Shown here in pieces: positions 54,300-64,000 of a stretch of DNA of 64,000 nucleotides (positions are counted from its first letter, which is position 1; every line of letters begins with the position of its first letter). The stretch comes from Ignavibacteriales bacterium (GTDB lineage: Bacteria > Bacteroidota > Ignavibacteria > Ignavibacteriales > Ignavibacteriaceae), in assembly GCA_020061995.1 (NCBI GenBank), contig JAGUXE010000166.1:82424-146423 (forward strand). Reading direction: 5' to 3'. Under the pieces are notes generated by a model. It searched no databases. It was not told where the DNA came from and saw only the letters and a list, made by a program, of their open reading frames with translations. A program made the translations under genes and the position numbers.

Positions 54300-55244
54300 T
54301 CACAAACCAAACTCCTTAATCACAAATATTCCTAAACTCATTGTGAAGATAAATCCGATTGTTGTAATCACAATGATATTTCCCGCAAGTTTTTCGTTTG
54401 AACCCATCGCTCCGGCCATGATAAAACTGACTACTGCAGTCGGGCAGGCAAAAAGTACAAATAAAATCATTAAATCATTTCCTTTATAACCGAAATAGAA
54501 AGCCGCCAACGTAAATATTACCGGATAAAAAACTATTTTTAATACCGATGATAAAACAGCCGGAAGAGTTGAAGTTTTTACTGAATTCCAATTTAGCGAT
54601 CCTCCAATTCCAATTAATGCTAGCGGCAACGAGATTGAAGCTATATAAGAGATCGTTTTATTAACAAATTCATAAGGTCTAATTTCGAAATAAGAAACGG
54701 GAATCGAAAAAATAACGGCAAGGATTAACGGGTTTGTAATTATATCTTTTATACTCTTTGTAACAGAAATACTCCCTTCCTTTCTGAAAGGAAGATATAA
54801 TGCAATGATTGCAAGAATATTATATAACGGAAGTAAAAACCCAAGTATTAACGCTGCTTTTGCTGCTCCTGCCGAACCGGAGACGTTTAATATTACCGCA
54901 AGTCCTACGATTGCAAAATTCCCCCTAAAACTCCCTTGAACAAAAGCTCCTTTATTCTTTAAATCATGAATATAGAATTTTGAAATAAAAAGACTAATCA
55001 AAAAGGAGGCAAATGTGGCAACGTAAATAAATGTAATCATTCCGAAATCAATTGCTTCACTAATGCGTAATACCGACAACTTTGAAAAGATAAAAACCGG
55101 AAGTGCAATGTTATAGACTAATTTTGACGAAACTTTAATAAAGCTGTCATCAATAAAATTTTTTGTTCGGAGGAAAAGTCCGATTACAACTAATATAAAT
55201 ACCGGCGCAATTGTGTTTGCTGAAAAGAGTAGATTGTCCAACAA
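54300..55244 (-). CDS. AEC-family transporter
   Basis: 314 residues with about ten membrane spans in two five-span halves, the pattern of the auxin efflux carrier (AEC) family: VFILVVIGLFLRTKNFID, NIALPVFIFSKLS, FVQGSFRGNFAIVGLAVIL, PLALIGIGGSLNW and FACPTAVVSFIMAGAMGSN. Bacterial members export or import malate, malonate or other small organic acids; the substrate is not evident. It converges on the antiporter gene with only 8 nt between stops. Confidence 0.88.
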   Translation of the reverse strand: MLDNLLFSANTIAPVFILVVIGLFLRTKNFIDDSFIKVSSKLVYNIALPVFIFSKLSVLRISEAIDFGMITFIYVATFASFLISLFISKFYIHDLKNKGAFVQGSFRGNFAIVGLAVILNVSGSAGAAKAALILGFLLPLYNILAIIALYLPFRKEGSISVTKSIKDIITNPLILAVIFSIPVSYFEIRPYEFVNKTISYIASISLPLALIGIGGSLNWNSVKTSTLPAVLSSVLKIVFYPVIFTLAAFYFGYKGNDLMILFVLFACPTAVVSFIMAGAMGSNEKLAGNIIVITTIGFIFTMSLGIFVIKEFGL

Positions 55245-55430
55245 ATTATTAAGACCTAAAAAAAAATTATTTTATGCACAAAGTTACAAAATATGAGTAG
55301 AACAGCTATTATTTGAGGTGATATTTTAGTTTTATCGAGCACCAAAATAATGATTTCAAAAAAGACTAAACTTCTCAATGTTTTTTTCGATAATAGCCTC
55401 GTATAACTATCTTTAAATAAGAAAGATGAG

Positions 55431-57311
55431 ATGTTCGAAGATCAGCAAATAAATAATATTGCATTTAGTGGCGATGAGGTTATAAGTAATCCCGTTTCAG
55501 AAGAAGTGATGCTTGAAAGGGATTTGGGAAAATTTAATAAAGTTGGCAGAGATTATTTTCATGTTGAATTAAGACGCGAAGTAGATCTGCTGGCTAGTAT
55601 TAAAAACAGTTCCAGGTTTTATAATCTTCAACTACCTGCTAACTTAAATGAATTCTTCATTAGACATGAGGAATCGGCATTATTTTGGATTTTCGAAATT
55701 CCACTTCTGAGCTATCTAGAAGAGCATACTAAAAATCAACTTGGAACAAAGAGCGCAATTTATGATTATAAATTAATCAAAGATTATTTTTCAAAATGGG
55801 CAATTGCGAAAAATGAGGGGCAGAAGAAGATGCTGGCAAACTCCACGATGAGTCTTTTACGTAAAGAAGGGAACTCGGGAGTTATTTTAAATTCGATTTT
55901 TATGGCAGTCTTGTATTCATTCGAACCAACATTACAAAACCCGATTAAAGCAGTTGATGAATTTAAGAAAGTAATAATGTCGCCGGCGGTCTCAAAAATG
56001 GCTGACAAATTTAAGATTGAGCTATACTATTTGATGGAAGTTTATTCCGGTTTTGCTTATCTGTCTGTCTTCAATTATTACGATTCATCAATCCATTTTA
56101 CGGAAGCACTGAAACATAATCCTTATGGAATGACTGCAAAGCTGTATTTATCATACACCTCAATAAAAATGCAGCAAAACGAAATAGCAGGCTATCTGTT
56201 AAAAGAAATTTACAGTTACGATTTATATAGACTTATGTATGCCGTAGAAAACAGTAGCACGGCGATGTTTATATACTTTTTGAGAAATCCGATTATTAAA
56301 AACATTTTCTATTATCCTCCATTTGCTATACATATAGATACCATAACTGACAAGTTGAATGAATCTCCGGTATCAGATTATTCAAAATTTGTAAAACTTA
56401 GAGATAAAATTAATCTATTGGAAAAACTTCAACTCGAAGGTTACTATTCTGATGATATTAAAAAGAACATTACATTTTTAACAAAAATGATTGGAAATTC
56501 AGAGGAGACGAAGCATGTTTTCTTTATAGCCTCATTGGATCATTTTAAAGAAAAATATAATAAGACCATTGAATTAATTGAAGCAGCCGTAAACGAAAAA
56601 TTCCACACTGAATATAGACCGCAATTAGAACTTTTTGATGCTAAAATTAAAGATAACGGTATGGTTATCGAACAATTCATGAAGGAGCTTCAAGACGCCA
56701 AAAATGATCTAAAGACAAAGTTAAAAGAGGTTATATCTAAGCTCGAAAAAATCACATACGAAAATATTAGTGTAGTTGAGAACAGATTAAATAATCTTCA
56801 TTTGGAAAAAGAATATGACCCGAATGTATCATTCCAAAATTCGATGACATATAATTTTATTATTGCATTAACCGTCTTTCTTATTGGCGGTTTTGCGGGG
56901 TATTCAAACAACCTTAATAATAGTTCCGGTACTTTTGATGGTACAATGGGGACGATATTATTTACCGGAATTAAATGGTCGATGCTGACTTTTGGAATTG
57001 GGTTTTTAATTTCATTGGTATTCTCAGGTTTTGTTCTTTTAGAACGCTCTAACCAGAAGCAGAGATTGCTTCAGAAAATCAGTGCTTATAAAAATGAAAA
57101 AGACAGAAAAATTGAATACGTTAAGAAAGAAGCCGAGATGAAAGAAAAATCAATCACGGAAAACTTCAATGACAGAATTGAACTTCATAAAGCATCAATA
57201 GAAGACCTCAAACGTCGTAGAGCAGCTGATGAAATAGCATTTAGAGAAGAAGCAGAATCCAAAATAGAACCGATAAGAGCAAGTCTAAGAAAAATTTTAG
57301 AAGAAACATGA
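55431..57311 (+). CDS. Uncharacterised membrane protein with helical repeats and coiled coils
   Basis: 626 residues, not recognised. The N-terminal 300 residues are helical with TPR-like pairs (YSGFAYLSVFNYYDSSIHFTEALKHNPYGMTAKLYLSY). Next come a long coiled coil (about 390-465), two membrane spans near 480-500 and 520-545 (FIIALTVFLIGGFAGYS; MLTFGIGFLISLVFSGFVLL) and a second charged coiled coil to the end. No signal peptide, so both ends probably face the cytoplasm. The layout suggests a scaffold or a mechanically coupled membrane protein. The neighbouring genes give no hint. No strong ribosome binding site is seen. Confidence 0.8.
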   Translation: MFEDQQINNIAFSGDEVISNPVSEEVMLERDLGKFNKVGRDYFHVELRREVDLLASIKNSSRFYNLQLPANLNEFFIRHEESALFWIFEIPLLSYLEEHTKNQLGTKSAIYDYKLIKDYFSKWAIAKNEGQKKMLANSTMSLLRKEGNSGVILNSIFMAVLYSFEPTLQNPIKAVDEFKKVIMSPAVSKMADKFKIELYYLMEVYSGFAYLSVFNYYDSSIHFTEALKHNPYGMTAKLYLSYTSIKMQQNEIAGYLLKEIYSYDLYRLMYAVENSSTAMFIYFLRNPIIKNIFYYPPFAIHIDTITDKLNESPVSDYSKFVKLRDKINLLEKLQLEGYYSDDIKKNITFLTKMIGNSEETKHVFFIASLDHFKEKYNKTIELIEAAVNEKFHTEYRPQLELFDAKIKDNGMVIEQFMKELQDAKNDLKTKLKEVISKLEKITYENISVVENRLNNLHLEKEYDPNVSFQNSMTYNFIIALTVFLIGGFAGYSNNLNNSSGTFDGTMGTILFTGIKWSMLTFGIGFLISLVFSGFVLLERSNQKQRLLQKISAYKNEKDRKIEYVKKEAEMKEKSITENFNDRIELHKASIEDLKRRRAADEIAFREEAESKIEPIRASLRKILEET

Positions 57312-57779
57312 TCGCATAAAAATAAAGAAAACACTTCGTTTTAAGTCACCGACTCAGCGTTTCAACACAATTTACCTCCAAGCCAGAAATAAAGTCTCAC
57401 AAAATTAATCCAATCTAAAACCCCAATAATAGCATGTTGGCTAATATTGGACAGCCATTCACTAAAAAGAGAGAAATATTGAGACAAAATGGAGAATAAT
57501 GAGAGAATTGCATTTCGGCATGGAAATGGGAAATAGAGTTGATATTTATAGGATTTTTTTTGCAAGATAGAATAAAAGCTAAGCAATCTTCTCTGATTAA
57601 GTTGTGTAATGATCATAAATAATTGAATAACAATTTTTTGAATAAAGGAGTAATTAGAGATTAGATGATGATCACTCAGAAGATATTTTCCAGACTAAAC
57701 TCTGCCAGAAAAAACAATGAAGATATTAGCGTTTTATTTGATATGAAAGACACTTGCCGAATTCAGAACAATAAATGTT
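57312..57779. other. Region upstream of the giant glycosyltransferase gene
   Basis: This 468-bp stretch lacks a convincing gene. A 44-codon plus-strand frame (57665-57799) has AAGGAG 14 nt before its ATG, which is too far, and no recognisable protein signature. An 84-codon minus-strand frame (57362-57616) is hydrophobic and lacks a ribosome binding site. Promoters for the giant gene are not obvious. Confidence 0.4.
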
Positions 57780-60700
57780 ATGGTAAATATGAAAAATAAC
57801 AAACATCCAGAAGCAATTTTTATTCAACTAAATACATACTGTAATGCAACATGCATAAATTGCCCACATGTATTTACTTATAAAACAGTGCATCCAAAAG
57901 GAAGCATGAATGAAAAAACTTGGAAAAAAATTCTTAATGATCTGATTGAAATGAATTATGGTGGTCAGGTTGGTTTTTATCTTCACCATGAACCACTGAT
58001 TGATGTTACTTTATATGATAAAATTAAAGATATTAATTTAAGAACAAATGCTCATGTAGTAATCTCGACAAATGGGGCTCTATTAAATAAGGAACACAGA
58101 AAAAAACTTATTGAAGCTGGGCCTAGAAAAGTTCATATAAATATCAATTCGGGCATTGAAGAAGAATATGAAAGGTCAATGGGCCTAAATTTTAAAAGTA
58201 CAATTGAAAATGCTCAAAATTTTATTAAAGAGGCGGAAGGGGCAATTAGTGTTGAGATTAATTGTCCGGTTATGGAGGGTTATGATGTTAAATCGCTAGA
58301 ACAACTTTTCCCTTCTACGAAAGTAAATCTGGATTATTATGCAAATTCTAGAGGTGGTTTGATTCCTGATCTTTATGGAAAAGTTAAGGGGAGTCGTTTT
58401 AAGATCGAAGAATATTGCGTACAACCCTCACAAAATTTCAATATTCTTTTTGATGGCACTGTTATTTTGTGCTGTATCGATTGGATGCATGAATCCAAGG
58501 AGGATTATGGGAATATAAATGATTCTTCGATTGCCGAACTATATTCAAAAGTATGTGAAGAGGAAGAAGGTTTTAAAAAGGGAGATTATTCAAAGTATAA
58601 CATGTGTGATATTTGTTCAGAAGAGATGGGGTTTAATAAAAAATCTAGCAAAATAACTAAACTAAAAATACTCATTACAAACCATCATTTATTAGATTAT
58701 ACCGGGTCAGAAGTGTACACGCTAACTTTAACAGAGCAACTATTAAAGTATGGTCATGAAGTTGTTATTTACTCGAAATATGTTGATAAGATAGAGGGAG
58801 AGTTTCTAAATCTAAATGTCCCAGTTGTCAATCATTTAGAAGAAATTAAAGAATTACACTTTGATATAGCACATGTTCACCATAACATTAATGCGGCTGA
58901 GGTAAGATATTTTTTCCAAAATCTTCCCATTGTCTATTTATCTCATGGGGTTCTTCCATTTTTGGAACAACCATCAATATTTAATTTAGGAATTACACAT
59001 TATGTAGCTGTTAGCGAAGAAGTGAAAAACAACTTAGTTTCAAATGGAATTCAGGAAAATGATATTAGCATGGTTGGAAATATCATAGACACTCATAAGT
59101 TTAGTTCATTTAAAACGGTAAATAGTTTTCCCCAAAAAGCACTAGTTGTAAGTGCAAAAATTGGTGATGAAAAAAAGAAACGAATTGAGCAAGCGTGCAG
59201 CTATTTAGGAATTGAATGTAAATTTGTTGGTGGGAGAAATGGAGAAGTCAAGCGTGAACACATTGCTGATTTGATAGTTGAAGCGGATGTTGTCTTTTCT
59301 TTAGGTCGTGGGGCAATAGAGGCTATGTTATGTGAAAGAAATGTAATTGTCTATGATGAAAACGGAGGTGATGGATTAATCACTAAAGATAATTTTGATG
59401 AAATACGAAAACATAATTTTTCCGGGAGAAGATTTCACAGAGATTTTTCTATAGAAGAATTAATTTCGCTACTAAAAGATTGTCCGCAAAACGATGTTAG
59501 ATATGTAAAAGATAAAGCATACGAATTATTTGCCGCAGAAAAGGTAATTCATAAACTCACAGCTATTTATATAAAAACTATACAAGAATTTATTAAAGAT
59601 GACTCTGTTGACTTTAAAATGTTAGAAAGCTTTTATAAATCACTGCAAGATACCAGAGACTACACGAAAATTGTATCCCAAAGAAAATTATCACTAAATA
59701 ATGTTAGCAGTGAAAAACAAATATCGACAAAAGAAATCTTATTTAAGTACAATTCAAAAGTAGATAAGCTGTTGCGTAGATCTGCCAGGGCAAACAATGT
59801 TAAAAGTCAAATGCAGTTGGTTGACAAACAGTATGACGTATTAATACCAATTTACAATGCATATGAGCAAGTAAAAGTATGTGTCGAAAGTGTTTTGAGA
59901 AATACAAAATCTATTCATAAAATATATTTGCTTGATGATGCAAGTCCGGATAAAAATATTCTACCAATGCTGAATGCATTTGCCGAAAATGACAATCGTG
60001 TTATAGTTGTTTCGGCAAAAAAAAACCTTGGTTTTGTTGGCAATATGAATGTTGGTTTTAAGCTTTCTAATAATGATGTAATAATCTTGAACTCAGATAC
60101 CGAAGTAACACCCAATTGGATAGAAAAATTAAATCTATGTGCTCAATCAGATTTTCAAATAGGGATTGTTTCACCATTATCTAATAACGCAACAATACTC
60201 TCCGTCCCCGAGTTTAACGCAAATAATAAACTTCCAAAGGATATATCGGTTGATCAATTTGCAAAAATTGTAGAAGAATGTTCAAATAAAGATTATCCCG
60301 AATTACCTACCGCAGTAGGTTTTTGCATGCTTATTAAAAGGGAAGTCCTAAATAAAATAGGTTACTTCGATGAAATATTTGGGTTAGGGTACGGAGAAGA
60401 AAATGATTTTTGCGAACGGGCTAAAGAAAATGGATACAAAATAGTTTGTTGCGATAATCTTTATGTCCATCATTATGGCGAAGCCTCTTTTTCATCTGTG
60501 GAGCAAATTAGTGAGAGGAGAAAAACCAATCAATTAAAACTTGAAAGTAGATGGCCAAACTATGCGAAAGAAATATTTGGATTTTGTAGAACAAATCCAT
60601 TAAGACGAATACAAGAGAAGATATATTTCGACATAAATAAGCATAATTCATCTCCGCATGTATTGAATGTGATTCATAGTTATAATGCGCCCGGTGGTAC

Positions 60701-63700
60701 GGAGTTGCATACTTCTGATGTAATGGAAAGAATAAAGGATTCATTTAGGTTTAGCATAATGTATCCGGCTTCTCTAGGCCTTGATTACACAGACGCAAAA
60801 ACAAGCATCAATAAGCAAGGTATTCGAGAAATAAAAATCGCCAAAGAGAATAATCTCGCTGTGGAATATTTTAATGGTATGCCTGGAGATTTAACAAGTG
60901 AATTGATAGAGCAAAATTTTGTTAATTTCCTTCAAGGTGGTGATTATAACATTGTCCATTTTCAACATCTTCTAAATTGGTCATCGCTTTTGCTTCCGCT
61001 GATAGTAAAAAAGTTAAATAAGAAAGTGATAATTACTCTTCATGATTATTATTTAATGTGTCCCGAGTTCAATATGATATTCCCGGAAACTCTCTCCAGA
61101 TGTAATAAACCATTCGCGAGTTCAACCGATGAAGAGTGTCTATATTGTTTAGGAAGTAAGCGAAGAAGAAGAATTCCTAAGAATGCACAATCGCTTTCTA
61201 ATTATTTATTTGAAAGACATGAAATTATCAAGAACATTTTCAAGAATTCTGATTTGCTAATTTCTCCTTCTGAATTTGTAAAGCAAAAATTTATTTCAGC
61301 TTATGGGGATGATGTTGCTCACAAAATAAAAGTTCTTTCGCACGGAATACACCCACTAAAAAAAGTAAACCGCCCGAAATTTGAAAAATATTTATATGTC
61401 GGTTTTCTAGGAAACGTTACGACGATCAAAGGCGCAAATATATTGCTTGCGCTAGGTAAAAGACTCGTTGGAAAAGATATAAGACTGGAAGTTTTCGGAA
61501 ATGTTGCAGTAGAATTCAGTGCTTTACTCCAAGAGGTAGGAATCAAGATTCACGGTGGTTACGAACGTGAAAAACTATACAAATTAGTAAAACATATTCA
61601 ATTAATTATTATTCCTTCAATTTGGGATGAAACATTTTGTCTTACTCTTTCTGAAGCCATGGAGCTGGGAATTCCAGTCATCGCTTCTGATTCTGGAGCT
61701 ATGAGTGAAAGAATAATCGAGGGTGAAACGGGGTTCTTGTTCAAAACAGGCAGCGCTTACGATTTAGAGAACAAACTTTTCAAGCTTTTGGCCAATCCCT
61801 TTCTGCTAGAAAAGGTTCAGAAAAACCTTGCCCAACTTAAAATTAAAACCATTGATGAAAACGCAGAAAATTATAGATCAATTTACAATGATGTTTTAAA
61901 CTCAATCAACAAGACTGTTATTAATTCCTCAAAAAAATTAGACTTATACGACCACAGGGTAATCACAACATCAATTGTGGTCTTAACATACAATGCGCTA
62001 GAGTACACTAAAAAGTTTTACCAATCTTTGGTCGATTCAAAGGTCAAAGATTATGAGCTAATTATAATTGATAATGCGAGTACTGATGGAACAATAGAAT
62101 ATTTAAAGAGGAGTTTTGTTGGAATCACAAATGCTGTGGTTCTCTTCAATGAAAATAACTTAGGCTTTCCAGCCGCAGTTAACCAAGGAATTAATGAAGC
62201 GAAGGGAAAATACATTGTTATAGTAAATAACGATATTGTTCTGACAAAAGGTTGGATTGAGCGCATGATAGAAATTGTTGAATCTAATTCAAGAATTGGC
62301 CTTGTTGGTCCAATCAGCAACGATGTTAGCGGTTTGCAAAAAGATAAAAAAGCAAACTACAAATCAATTGATAATATGCATAAATATGCAGCAAAAGTTG
62401 CAGAGGAAAACAAAGGGGAAATCCTACAGTTCCCACGAGTTGCGTTTTTATGTACATTAATTAAAAAGGAAGTTATCGACAAAATCGGTGGACTTGATGA
62501 ACGTTTTTCTCCTGGTAATTATGAGGATGATGACTTCTGTTTGCGCGCACAACTTGCCGGTTATAAAACAGTAATTGCAAAAGATGTATTCATTCATCAT
62601 TACGGTTCGAAAAGTTTTAAGGCAAATGGTAATGCAGCTTATCAAGAACGACTTGATATTAACCGTGCCAAATTTGTTGATAAATGGGGAGTAACCCCTG
62701 AAGAAATTTGGCTTGAAAACAAACAAGTAAAACCCCGTCAAATTTTTTATCCGATAAAGAAAGATTTGTTCGCTCAATTGTTTGAACGTACCAATGTTCA
62801 TATTGCCGATAATGAACTCGTTCTTGCTGAAGAAGCAATATCAAAAGCTATTGATAACTTTATTTCGGGAAATGGAAAAATTGAGAGATCTGAATTACTT
62901 GACCTAGCCGGAAATATCTGTCTTGCAAACGGTAATCCGGAAAAAGCTCAAGAATATTTTTCGTTAGAGTTAGATTTAATTCCTTCATCTTCTTCCGCGT
63001 GTCTTGGTTTAGGAAATGTGTTTATCGGCTCTGAACAATTCGTTAACGCAAAAACAATGATCGAGTGGGCTGTTAAAAATGATCAAACAAACAAGGTTGC
63101 AAAAAATAGATTAAGTGAAATTAATCAACTTCTTGGTTATGCACCAAACCACAATTCTTTGTTTGAAAACAGTGTTGATGAAGATCGAACAGAGTCTATT
63201 CTACAAAATATTGTTGATCTATTTGTTGCAGATAAATATGATGAAGCAAGAATGATGGTAGAAGAAAATAATGAACAGCTTACCCAATACGTTGATAGCT
63301 TTGACAACGATGGAGACAAAGCTGAATATTACAATATGAAAGGTTTTATCTACTTATCGGTGGATAATAATTTGGCTCGTGAATGCTTTGAAAAAGCCCT
63401 CGGTTTTAATCAAACTTCATCACAAGCATGTGTCGGTTTAGGCGAATTATTCTTTCTTGATAATATGCTCAACGAAGCGAAAACTATGTATGAGTGGGGA
63501 GTATTCAATGACCCGACAAATCAACTTGCAGTAAACGGACTTGCAAAATTAAATGAACTACTCGGCTTCGAATTAGCCCATAATACTTTAGTAAAAGAAA
63601 TTGTTTTTGAAGATGTTTTTATGGAAGCGGCGGAGCTGTACAAAAAATCACAATTTCATGAGGCAATAGAATTTATTGAACAACATGTAAATAGTTTATC

Positions 63701-64000
63701 AGTTTTACTTGATAATGGAGTTACAAATGTTGAACTCTCAACCCTTTTTAATCTAAAGGGATTTTGCTATCTCGGCTTAAGTGATGAAGAAAACGCAGAA
63801 GCTGCTTTTGGAAAATCTATAAATATTAATCCGGAATCATCACAAGCCTGTGCAGGTATAGGAGTCGTTTTTCTTTCACAAGGAAGAACTAATGATGCAA
63901 AAACAATGCTTGAATGGGCTTTAAAAAATGATAACACCAATGCCATTGCAAAACCAACACTTGCTAAAGTGAATGAAATGTTGGGTTTCACTTTGCATCA
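57780..64000 (+). CDS. Giant radical SAM / four-glycosyltransferase / TPR fusion protein, partial (3' end outside window)
   Basis: One uninterrupted frame of 2,073 codons that leaves the window still open. ATG at 57780 or 57789 may be the start; neither has a good ribosome binding site. Domains in order: radical SAM with CNATCINC at about 21-28 and a SPASM-like tail (CVQPSQNFNILFDG … CCIDW … CDIC, about 213-280); a GT4-like domain (about 296-601, TGSEVYTLTLTEQL, degenerate E-loop); a GT2 domain (about 686-904: LLDDASPD, NSDTEVTPNW, GEENDFCERA); a GT4 domain (about 960-1381: APGGTELHTSDV, ETFCLTLSEAMELGIPVIAS); a second GT2 domain (about 1397-1614: DNASTDG, NNDIVLTKGW, EDDDFCLRA); then TPR helices with a repeat of about 141 residues. 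It probably builds a surface or protein-linked glycan. Confidence 0.88.
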   Translation, partial: MVNMKNNKHPEAIFIQLNTYCNATCINCPHVFTYKTVHPKGSMNEKTWKKILNDLIEMNYGGQVGFYLHHEPLIDVTLYDKIKDINLRTNAHVVISTNGALLNKEHRKKLIEAGPRKVHININSGIEEEYERSMGLNFKSTIENAQNFIKEAEGAISVEINCPVMEGYDVKSLEQLFPSTKVNLDYYANSRGGLIPDLYGKVKGSRFKIEEYCVQPSQNFNILFDGTVILCCIDWMHESKEDYGNINDSSIAELYSKVCEEEEGFKKGDYSKYNMCDICSEEMGFNKKSSKITKLKILITNHHLLDYTGSEVYTLTLTEQLLKYGHEVVIYSKYVDKIEGEFLNLNVPVVNHLEEIKELHFDIAHVHHNINAAEVRYFFQNLPIVYLSHGVLPFLEQPSIFNLGITHYVAVSEEVKNNLVSNGIQENDISMVGNIIDTHKFSSFKTVNSFPQKALVVSAKIGDEKKKRIEQACSYLGIECKFVGGRNGEVKREHIADLIVEADVVFSLGRGAIEAMLCERNVIVYDENGGDGLITKDNFDEIRKHNFSGRRFHRDFSIEELISLLKDCPQNDVRYVKDKAYELFAAEKVIHKLTAIYIKTIQEFIKDDSVDFKMLESFYKSLQDTRDYTKIVSQRKLSLNNVSSEKQISTKEILFKYNSKVDKLLRRSARANNVKSQMQLVDKQYDVLIPIYNAYEQVKVCVESVLRNTKSIHKIYLLDDASPDKNILPMLNAFAENDNRVIVVSAKKNLGFVGNMNVGFKLSNNDVIILNSDTEVTPNWIEKLNLCAQSDFQIGIVSPLSNNATILSVPEFNANNKLPKDISVDQFAKIVEECSNKDYPELPTAVGFCMLIKREVLNKIGYFDEIFGLGYGEENDFCERAKENGYKIVCCDNLYVHHYGEASFSSVEQISERRKTNQLKLESRWPNYAKEIFGFCRTNPLRRIQEKIYFDINKHNSSPHVLNVIHSYNAPGGTELHTSDVMERIKDSFRFSIMYPASLGLDYTDAKTSINKQGIREIKIAKENNLAVEYFNGMPGDLTSELIEQNFVNFLQGGDYNIVHFQHLLNWSSLLLPLIVKKLNKKVIITLHDYYLMCPEFNMIFPETLSRCNKPFASSTDEECLYCLGSKRRRRIPKNAQSLSNYLFERHEIIKNIFKNSDLLISPSEFVKQKFISAYGDDVAHKIKVLSHGIHPLKKVNRPKFEKYLYVGFLGNVTTIKGANILLALGKRLVGKDIRLEVFGNVAVEFSALLQEVGIKIHGGYEREKLYKLVKHIQLIIIPSIWDETFCLTLSEAMELGIPVIASDSGAMSERIIEGETGFLFKTGSAYDLENKLFKLLANPFLLEKVQKNLAQLKIKTIDENAENYRSIYNDVLNSINKTVINSSKKLDLYDHRVITTSIVVLTYNALEYTKKFYQSLVDSKVKDYELIIIDNASTDGTIEYLKRSFVGITNAVVLFNENNLGFPAAVNQGINEAKGKYIVIVNNDIVLTKGWIERMIEIVESNSRIGLVGPISNDVSGLQKDKKANYKSIDNMHKYAAKVAEENKGEILQFPRVAFLCTLIKKEVIDKIGGLDERFSPGNYEDDDFCLRAQLAGYKTVIAKDVFIHHYGSKSFKANGNAAYQERLDINRAKFVDKWGVTPEEIWLENKQVKPRQIFYPIKKDLFAQLFERTNVHIADNELVLAEEAISKAIDNFISGNGKIERSELLDLAGNICLANGNPEKAQEYFSLELDLIPSSSSACLGLGNVFIGSEQFVNAKTMIEWAVKNDQTNKVAKNRLSEINQLLGYAPNHNSLFENSVDEDRTESILQNIVDLFVADKYDEARMMVEENNEQLTQYVDSFDNDGDKAEYYNMKGFIYLSVDNNLARECFEKALGFNQTSSQACVGLGELFFLDNMLNEAKTMYEWGVFNDPTNQLAVNGLAKLNELLGFELAHNTLVKEIVFEDVFMEAAELYKKSQFHEAIEFIEQHVNSLSVLLDNGVTNVELSTLFNLKGFCYLGLSDEENAEAAFGKSININPESSQACAGIGVVFLSQGRTNDAKTMLEWALKNDNTNAIAKPTLAKVNEMLGFTLH

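Noticed and set aside
57362..57616. 84-codon minus-strand hydrophobic frame
   Set aside because: Composition follows the AT-rich DNA, there is no ribosome binding site, and no partner gene on that strand.
57665..57799. 44-codon frame overlapping the start of the giant gene as a precursor peptide for the radical SAM domain
   Set aside because: Attractive by position, but the AAGGAG is 14 nt away, the peptide shows no leader-core features, and it overlaps the giant gene start. It remains only a remote possibility.

Overview
The window is low-GC DNA (roughly one third G+C by eye) from a Gram-negative bacterium of the Bacteroidota/Chlorobi side, most likely Ignavibacteria. The main clue is two secreted proteins that end in a type IX secretion (Por) sorting domain with the QNYPNPFNPSTTIKY signature common in that group. 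Many lipoprotein signals (…GCKK, …SSCKK), two Tat signals and clear Shine-Dalgarno sequences (AAGGAG/GGAG) fit. rpsT has an E. coli-like TTGACA-17-TATATT promoter. This placement is inference from protein style, not from a marker gene.

Layout. 1-2.2 kb: 5' part of a minus-strand GH2-like protein, then rpsT and tRNA-Asn on the plus strand. 2.9-24.4 kb: a long minus-strand signalling locus. In transcription order it has an RsbW-like anti-sigma kinase, an RsbV-like STAS protein, a GAF/PP2C phosphatase, a CheY-like receiver, a histidine kinase with eight tandem GAF domains, a receiver-PP2C phosphatase, a beta-propeller PP2C phosphatase, a 7TM PP2C phosphatase, two amidohydrolases and another propeller PP2C phosphatase. 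Five SpoIIE-type phosphatases thus sit beside a single visible STAS/anti-sigma pair, which suggests many inputs acting on one partner switch. No sigma factor is in view. 24.7-28.1 kb: a tandem solute-binding lipoprotein and a LytS/LytR-type two-component pair. 28.5-34.3 kb: exported proteins (a BPL_N-like lipoprotein, a FISUMP lipoprotein, two type IX cargo proteins and an S41 peptidase). 34.4-37.3 kb: a TldD/TldE-like pair, the first with a Tat signal. 37.4 kb: a 425-bp duplicated fragment of the solute-binding gene. 38.2-40.3 kb: a type I pullulanase.

40.6-47.8 kb: a complete, tightly packed Rnf operon (rnfC-D-G-E-A, a Tat/NusG-II-like protein, apbE, rnfB, rseC-like) for ion-coupled ferredoxin:NAD oxidoreduction, with the flavin transferase that matures RnfG and RnfD. 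48.2-49.5 kb: a tiny lipoprotein ORF and a lipoprotein gene broken by one in-frame stop. 49.6-55.2 kb: lipoate-protein ligase, an M24 peptidase, a Kef-type antiporter and an AEC transporter, with a nested palindromic element between the first two. 55.4-57.3 kb: an unrecognised coiled-coil membrane protein. 57.8-64.0 kb: one uninterrupted reading frame of more than 2,070 codons that runs off the window and joins a radical SAM domain, four glycosyltransferase domains and a TPR region.

The items I rate most worth following are the giant radical SAM-glycosyltransferase fusion, the multi-phosphatase partner-switching locus, and an amidohydrolase pair in which one member has lost its metal ligands. 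No rRNA, CRISPR array, transposase or prophage was seen.
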